Assembly (NCBI GenBank): GCA_003096255.1
Contig: PIXS01000010.1
Coordinates: 1-17,159 of the forward strand
Length of the DNA: 17,159 nucleotides
Source: Candidatus Bathyarchaeum sp.
Lineage (GTDB): Archaea; Thermoproteota; Bathyarchaeia; Bathyarchaeales; Bathyarchaeaceae
Direction of reading: 5' to 3'
The notes beneath the pieces are model-generated. The model did no database searches, had not been told where the DNA came from, and saw only the letters and a program-made list of their open reading frames with translations. Numbering within the stretch: the stretch's first letter is position 1; each line of letters begins with the position of its first letter. The position numbers and the translations under genes were made by a program. Positions 13,474-17,159 of this stretch are shown here, one piece after another.

Positions 13474-14814
13474 TTACGGTTTTTCTTTTTGTAGTTTGGC
13501 TACAAAAAAGCCATTGCAGTCGTGAATGTGCGGATAGAGCCGTTGGCATTTGGTTAGTCCCCTGAGTCCAGACAAACCAACTTTGGGTTTTGTGTTTGCT
13601 TGCTTGAATTCGGGATGCATCTTCAGGAAGTTCCCGATAACCAGCTCGTTTTCTTCCAAGGTTATGCTGCATGTAGAATAGACCAGAAAGCCGCCATCCT
13701 TCACATACTCTGCACACAAGTCTATCATTTCGGACTGAATCTTTGCCATGCCCAAAATCGACCGTTTAGTAAGCCTCCACTTCGCGTCTGGAGTTTTCCC
13801 GAAGGTTCCTGTGCTTGTGCAGGGCGGGTCCAAAATGACTAGGTCTGCTGAAGTTTCTATGGGCAATGGTTTTCGTACGTCGGCAACCATAGACTGGGCT
13901 ATGTTGACGCCCATACGTTTTGTTTCCCGTTCCCACACCTGCATTCTTCGCTCAGAGTAGTCAACAGAAACGATTTTGCCCTTGTTTTCCATCAGCTGCG
14001 CCAAATAGGTTGTTTTTGCTCCTGGCGCTGCACACAAATCAAGAACCGTGTTTCCTGGCTGCGGGTCTGCGATTTCTGCGGCGAGGCAACTGGCTTTGTC
14101 TTGAATGTAGAAGAGTCCTTGACTGAAGCTGTTTGTTCTTGTGAGAGGCTTTCCTGTTTCTATGAGCTTGTAGGTGTGTTTGAGGGGCTGAACCTTTTCC
14201 AGAACCGTCTTTTCGGCTTCAAGTTTCTTGAGCAGGCTTTCTTCTGGTGCCTTCAAGGTGTTTAGCCGCACATAAACAGGGGGGATGTCTGCAGATTTTT
14301 CCAAAAACGTGAGGGCTTCCGCTCTTCCCATGAGTTTGATGCAGTATTTCACGAACCAAGTAGGATTGTAGGTTTGGAGCGCAATCTTTTCGGTTTCCTC
14401 TAGTCCCTGTAGGGCAGCTTCAGGGTCGATGCTCAGTATTTCTCCAAGAACCTCTTCTGCATCCTTGAGGTCCCACCACCCCAATATTGAGCGCCCCATC
14501 CTAGCTATCTTGGTGGCGTTGTCCAAGTTGCCGTCTGCCAGCTTGGTTTCGTAGACGTACAGACGAAGGAATGCCCGTGGACCCAGCTTAACGTCATTAA
14601 GGGATTTAGGCGCTAAAGCAGAGTTTAGCAGAAAGTCGATGTAGTTTTTTTTACGAAGAGTCTCAGACACTAGCCTGTGAGCTAACCCAACTGCCCGGTA
14701 GTCCTTTATTTTCAGCTGTTTTGTTGCCTTGTTTAAGGCTAGACGCTCACCGAGCCGCTGTAGTTCAATCCAGCTCAACGTTTCTATGGCGAGAGTCCAA
14801 GCATCCCTTAGCAT
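13474..14814 (-). CDS. RsmB/NOP2/NSUN-type RNA (cytosine-5) methyltransferase with NusB-like N-terminal domain
   Basis: A 446-residue SAM-dependent RNA methyltransferase. Residues ~1-140 are helical and NusB-like (LGERLALNKATKQLKIKDYR, AFLRLYVYETKL). Residues ~160-240 form the RNA-binding lead-in (PPVYVRLNTLK, FYIQDKASCLAAEI). The Rossmann core then shows motif I DLCAAPGAKTT (~259-269), the acidic SAM contact SVDYSERRM (~283-291), motif IV ILDPPCTSTG (~327-336, C332) and motif VI VYSTCSI (~378-384, C382), the Cys that attacks C6 of cytosine. All catalytic parts are intact. The NusB-like domain resembles bacterial RsmB, but the target may be rRNA or tRNA. It is convergent with speB and divergent from the DUF167 gene. 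Confidence 0.92.
   Translation of the reverse strand: MLRDAWTLAIETLSWIELQRLGERLALNKATKQLKIKDYRAVGLAHRLVSETLRKKNYIDFLLNSALAPKSLNDVKLGPRAFLRLYVYETKLADGNLDNATKIARMGRSILGWWDLKDAEEVLGEILSIDPEAALQGLEETEKIALQTYNPTWFVKYCIKLMGRAEALTFLEKSADIPPVYVRLNTLKAPEESLLKKLEAEKTVLEKVQPLKHTYKLIETGKPLTRTNSFSQGLFYIQDKASCLAAEIADPQPGNTVLDLCAAPGAKTTYLAQLMENKGKIVSVDYSERRMQVWERETKRMGVNIAQSMVADVRKPLPIETSADLVILDPPCTSTGTFGKTPDAKWRLTKRSILGMAKIQSEMIDLCAEYVKDGGFLVYSTCSITLEENELVIGNFLKMHPEFKQANTKPKVGLSGLRGLTKCQRLYPHIHDCNGFFVAKLQKEKP
13480..13490 (+). terminator. T-rich tract downstream of agmatinase, inside the 3' end of the convergent gene
   Basis: T5-C-T5 on the plus strand starts ~19 nt after the agmatinase stop. It overlaps the last codons of the methyltransferase gene on the other strand. 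It probably ends the speB transcript. Confidence 0.4.
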
Positions 14815-14859
14815 CGTAACTTGCCTTCATGAAGTCTCTGCGGGGCACCTATTAAAGCA

Positions 14860-14867
14860 TTAATAAA
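14860..14867. promoter_or_regulatory. Shared TATA-like element between divergent methyltransferase and DUF167 genes
   Basis: TTAATAAA on plus reads TTTATTAA on minus. On the minus strand it would start a transcript near 14837, ~23 nt before the ATG at 14814. On the plus strand it would start one near 14890, almost at the ATG of the DUF167 gene (14892). Another AT stretch (ATTAAAG) lies at 14851-14857. The spacer is only 77 nt, so both promoters must overlap. Confidence 0.4.
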
Positions 14868-14891
14868 CGGGAACTTTCAATGAACTGTTGA

Positions 14892-15221
14892 ATGTTGACT
14901 GGGGCTGTGAAGAACATGAAGCTGCAAAAAACTGCTCAAGGCGTCATCTTGGACATTTATGTTAAGCCAAACTCGAAACAGTTCAAGGTAGAGCAGGATG
15001 GAGATGAGCTGGTGGTTTTGTGCCGTGAAGCTCCAGTGAAGGGCAAAGTCAACAAGGAGCTGTTGAAGCATTTTTCGCGGCTTTTTGGTCGAAGGGTTGA
15101 GCTTGTTTCAGGCTTTACTTCGCGACAAAAGAAGCTTCTAATCAGTGACATTGAAGCGGAGGAGGTTAACCAGATTTTGGCTTCCTCTTTTGCTGTTGGG
15201 CACAATTCATTTAAAGGCTGA
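14892..15221 (+). CDS. DUF167 (YggU-like) family protein
   Basis: A 109-residue protein with the small DUF167 fold. It shows 'ILDIYVKPNSKQFKVEQDGDELVVLC' (~20-45), the signature loop REAPVKGKVNKELLKHFSRLF (~45-65), and 'VELVSGFTSRQKKLLISDI' (~69-87). In most members the loop reads P-P-x-x-G-(K/R)-A-N; here it is A-P-V-K-G-K-V-N. Function in the family is unknown. Two starts are possible. ATG 14892 would be nearly leaderless from the predicted promoter. ATG 14916 has GTGA 5 nt before it and gives 101 residues. The next gene, on the same strand, follows after 71 nt. Confidence 0.85.
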   Translation: MLTGAVKNMKLQKTAQGVILDIYVKPNSKQFKVEQDGDELVVLCREAPVKGKVNKELLKHFSRLFGRRVELVSGFTSRQKKLLISDIEAEEVNQILASSFAVGHNSFKG

Positions 15222-15292
15222 AATGGACGCTTCTTTGGTTGTTTGATGCTCTAAGATGAGCGCTGGGAAATGCTGTCTTGAAGTGAATTAAC

Positions 15293-16342
15293 ATGGTTGA
15301 GAAGTTGTCGGATGAGGAGCTACGATACTACTCGAGACAGATTGTCATGACCGACATGGGCTACAATGCCCAGCTTAAACTGAAGGGCTCCAAAGTTTGT
15401 TTGGTCGGTGTAGGAGGTTTAGGGTCTCCTGCGTCGATGCAGCTGGCGGCTATGGGTGTCGGTTTTCTGAGGATTGTTGACCGCGACTTCGTGGAGTTGA
15501 CGAATTTGCATCGGCAGCACCTGTACAGCGTTGATGATGTAGGAGTCCCGAAGGTTGAGGCTGCAGCTAAGCGGTTACGGCGCCTGAATCCTTACATCAC
15601 TGTGGAGTCTCTTCCCCTTTCTGTAAGCGAAGCGAATGCGGAGGATCTTGTTAGGGGCATGGATGTTGTGGTGGATGGCTTAGATAGTATGGCTGCCCGC
15701 TATGCCATCAATAGAGCCTGCATTAAGCTTGGTGTGCCCTACGTTTTTGGTGCTGCCATAACAACAAACGGGAACTTGTCTACGATTGTTCCTGGAGAGA
15801 CGGCGTGTCTTGAGTGCTTCTATGGGGGTCTTGATGACAAGAAGTTGCCTAAGTGTGGGGTTGTGGGCGTTCATCCGTCTCTGGTGAATATCATCGCCAG
15901 TTTGGAGGTCAGTGAGGCAATCAGGATACTTGTTGGAAGGAAGCCTCGTTTAGCTAACAAGCTTCTTCATTTTGATTTGGATGAGATGGAATTCAACGAA
16001 ATCATGCTCCAAAAGGTTGAGTCCTGTCCAGTCTGTGGGTCCAGTCCGTCAGGTTCTCCGATGCCCCTTAGACAGGAGTTGGTGGAGGAAATCTGTGGAC
16101 GAAAAGGCAAGAAAGTGTTTGTTGTTGTTCCAGAAAAAAGCATGGACATCAACCTGTTAGAAGTGAAAAATTACCTGAAAAAGAAACGATATAGCCTCAC
16201 TGTTGAAGCAGAACTAGGGTTAACCTTTGTTTTGGGCGACGTTAAAGCCAGTATTCTAAAAAGCGGAATAACAATCCTCGAAGGCCTCAAAGAAAAAGAA
16301 GGAGCCCGCAAACTATTCAACGAGTTAACAGGCAGCTGCTAG
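15293..16342 (+). CDS. E1-like adenylating enzyme of the MoeB/ThiF/UbaA type with extra C-terminal domain
   Basis: A 349-residue protein. The first ~250 residues are a complete E1-like core: SRQIVMTDMGYNAQLKLKGS (~14-33), the ATP loop GVGGLGS (39-45), DRDFVELTNLHRQ (63-75) with the Arg finger, K87, and DGLDSM with D131. Zinc pairs are CLEC (C172, C175) and CPVC (C245, C248). KCGVVG offers C188 as the likely thioester or persulfide Cys. Such enzymes adenylate the C-terminal Gly of MoaD/ThiS/SAMP-type carriers for molybdopterin, thiamin or tRNA thiolation. Residues ~251-349 are an additional alpha/beta domain, not a rhodanese: I see no CX5R loop. The protein ends in TGSC. The ATG has GTGA 6 nt upstream. 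The carrier partner is not in the window. Confidence 0.9.
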   Translation: MVEKLSDEELRYYSRQIVMTDMGYNAQLKLKGSKVCLVGVGGLGSPASMQLAAMGVGFLRIVDRDFVELTNLHRQHLYSVDDVGVPKVEAAAKRLRRLNPYITVESLPLSVSEANAEDLVRGMDVVVDGLDSMAARYAINRACIKLGVPYVFGAAITTNGNLSTIVPGETACLECFYGGLDDKKLPKCGVVGVHPSLVNIIASLEVSEAIRILVGRKPRLANKLLHFDLDEMEFNEIMLQKVESCPVCGSSPSGSPMPLRQELVEEICGRKGKKVFVVVPEKSMDINLLEVKNYLKKKRYSLTVEAELGLTFVLGDVKASILKSGITILEGLKEKEGARKLFNELTGSC

Positions 16343-16487
16343 CGCAGATTTTTAGAAAAAATACTGTTTTCAACAATGTACCTCTATTAACAGTCTAATA
16401 TGTGGAAACAGTAGGTCAGGGAACCTAGAGCAGAAATTCTTAGACAAAGATAAGAGCATGTGAATGGTCTTTTTATGGGGGACAGGG

Positions 16488-16853
16488 ATGGAGAAAAACA
16501 ATCTGGGTTTCTGTGGTCTGAATTGTGCAGACTGCCCAATATTAATTGCCACAATCAATGACGACGATGCGCTGAGACAAAAAACTGTCCAAGAATGGTC
16601 TAAACTTTATGCTGAGCATATTGGGAAGGATTTGAAGTTAGAAGATGTGAATTGTGAGGGTTGCTGGTCAGAAAACAAGGTTTTTGTTGGATGCTCGAAC
16701 TGTTCTATCAGGAAATGCTGTCAAAAGAAAGAGTTTGTGACATGTGCAAGCTGCAACGAATATGACACATGTGAAATGCTAAACGGGTTTTTTTCATTTC
16801 CAGCCCATGAACAAGCAAAAATCAATTTGGACAGAATAAGAAGTCAAAGTTAA
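16488..16853 (+). CDS. Cysteine-rich DUF3795-like protein
   Basis: A 121-residue protein with twelve cysteines: 9, 13, 16, 56, 59, 69, 72, 77, 78, 86, 89 and 95 from ATG 16488. The start 'LGFCGLNCADCPILIATINDD' and the middle 'CEGCWSENKVFVGCSNCSIRKCC' match the DUF3795 pattern common in anaerobic archaea and bacteria, thought to bind metal or iron-sulfur clusters. The ATG has GGGGG 6 nt before it; an ATG 24 nt upstream (16464) is possible but has no such site. Its function is unknown. A strong hairpin terminator follows, so it is probably a single-gene unit. Confidence 0.85.
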   Translation: MEKNNLGFCGLNCADCPILIATINDDDALRQKTVQEWSKLYAEHIGKDLKLEDVNCEGCWSENKVFVGCSNCSIRKCCQKKEFVTCASCNEYDTCEMLNGFFSFPAHEQAKINLDRIRSQS

Positions 16854-16866
16854 GAAATAAAGGCGG

Positions 16867-16902
16867 AAACCCAAACGAAACTTTTGATGTTTTGGGTTTT
16901 TT
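16867..16902 (+). terminator. Hairpin plus T-run terminator after the DUF3795-like gene
   Basis: AAACCCAAA (16867-16875) and TTTGGGTTT (16891-16899) form a perfect 9-bp stem with a 15-nt loop, running into six T (16897-16902). It begins 13 nt after the stop codon. Such a bacterial-style terminator is less usual in archaea, where a bare T-run is often enough. Confidence 0.65.
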
Positions 16903-16964
16903 GTTATGGTGCGTAGACGATTATTTTTTGAAAAGAATTGAAGGGTAGAGATAAAACAGAATCA

Positions 16965-16983
16965 AAAAAGAAGGGAGAAAAAA
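16965..16983 (-). terminator. Double T-run terminator for the minus-strand gene at the window end
   Basis: On the minus strand TTTTT, then CTCCCTTC, then TTTTTT begin 9 nt after the stop at 16993. This is a typical pyrimidine-rich archaeal transcript end facing the plus-strand hairpin terminator. Confidence 0.45.
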
Positions 16984-16992
16984 TTTAGCTGT

Positions 16993-17157
16993 TTATGTCT
17001 CTTCTTCTCCGACAATTTCGGTACTGGTTGTGATGTATTTTCCTTCGGGTACCCAATAGACAGGCTTTTCGTTTCGAAGCAAATCAGCAATGTATACTGC
17101 ATTCTCTTTTGGGGGGAACCAATTTACGTTACGCCAGTTTCCGTCAACTTTGTAGTG
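16993..17157 (-). CDS. Unrecognised protein, C-terminal 54 residues (5' end outside window)
   Basis: The minus strand is open from the window edge to TAA at 16995-16993. The visible part reads HYKVDGNWRNVNWFPPKENA at first, then 'VYIADLLRNEKPVYWVPEGKYITTSTEIVGEEET'. It is rich in aromatic residues and looks beta-stranded, like the end of a small folded domain with an acidic tail. I recognise no family. Codon use and the T-rich terminator behind the stop support a real gene. The rest lies outside the window. Confidence 0.6.
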   Translation of the reverse strand, partial: HYKVDGNWRNVNWFPPKENAVYIADLLRNEKPVYWVPEGKYITTSTEIVGEEET

Positions 17158-17159
17158 GA

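Noticed and set aside
13187..13717. Minus-strand open frame of 176 codons at the speB/methyltransferase junction
   Set aside because: It is a shadow frame of the methyltransferase gene and antisense of speB; both of those have complete motifs.
16343..16463. Imperfect inverted repeat ACTGTTTTC ... GGAAACAGT in the spacer before the DUF3795-like gene
   Set aside because: The arms differ by one base and are ~40 nt apart with no T-run; chance is likely in AT-rich sequence.
1..17159. CRISPR array, transposon ends, phage genes, tRNA or rRNA
   Set aside because: Reading the spacers on both strands shows no regularly spaced repeats, no transposase motifs and no cloverleaf-like stretch. All spacers are under 300 nt.

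Overview
The window is archaeal chromosome. The evidence is a long ribosomal protein/RNA polymerase operon in the order rps13-rps4-rps11-rpoD-rpl18e-rpl13-rps9-rpoN-eno-rps2-memo, archaeal-type subunits (Rpo3/RpoD, Rpo10/RpoN, eL18), TATA-like boxes about 25 bp before likely transcript starts, and GGAGGT/GGTGA Shine-Dalgarno motifs. An RpoD with two complete ferredoxin-type cysteine sets, plus overall composition, fits a TACK-type archaeon such as a Bathyarchaeia-like lineage. That placement is inference from memory and not a phylogenetic result.

Layout. 1-1669 (+): 3' end of an ABC ATPase gene, an overlapping six-helix ABC-2 type permease, and a small protein with a membrane helix at each end, forming one export-type operon. 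1670-1944: spacer with a TATA-like box and a possible 33-codon minus-strand ORF. 1945-8699 (-): the ribosome/RNAP/enolase operon, read from a promoter near 8750. Genes are mostly separated by a few bases or overlap by 4-8 nt; longer spacers lie before rpoD and before rpoN. 8883-11361 (+): tandem moeA paralogs for molybdopterin metal insertion. 11374-11748 (-): four-helix membrane protein. 11944-12165 and 12246-12497 (+): a small coiled-coil protein and an HNH-like protein lacking its histidines. 12571-13461 (+): agmatinase. 13474-14814 (-): RsmB/NSUN-type RNA m5C methyltransferase, convergent with agmatinase and divergent from 14892-15221 (+), a DUF167 protein. 15293-16342 (+): a MoeB/ThiF/UbaA-type E1-like enzyme with an extra C-terminal domain. 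16488-16853 (+): a Cys-rich DUF3795-like protein followed by a clear hairpin/T-run terminator. 16993-17157 (-): the 3' end of an unrecognised gene running off the window.

How the genes work together. The central operon couples 30S/50S proteins and two RNAP subunits with enolase and MEMO. The moeA pair and the E1-like enzyme both belong to sulfur-carrier/molybdopterin chemistry, but they are about 4 kb apart and not in one operon.

The most notable observation is that rpoN, although intact in sequence and zinc ligands, has no ATG, GTG or TTG in frame. Its family-conserved first residue is an ATT codon, 9 nt after a perfect GGAGGT and 1 nt after the stop of an eight-codon micro-ORF. I found no CRISPR array, transposon, phage module, tRNA or rRNA, and nothing that looks like a wholly new multi-gene system.
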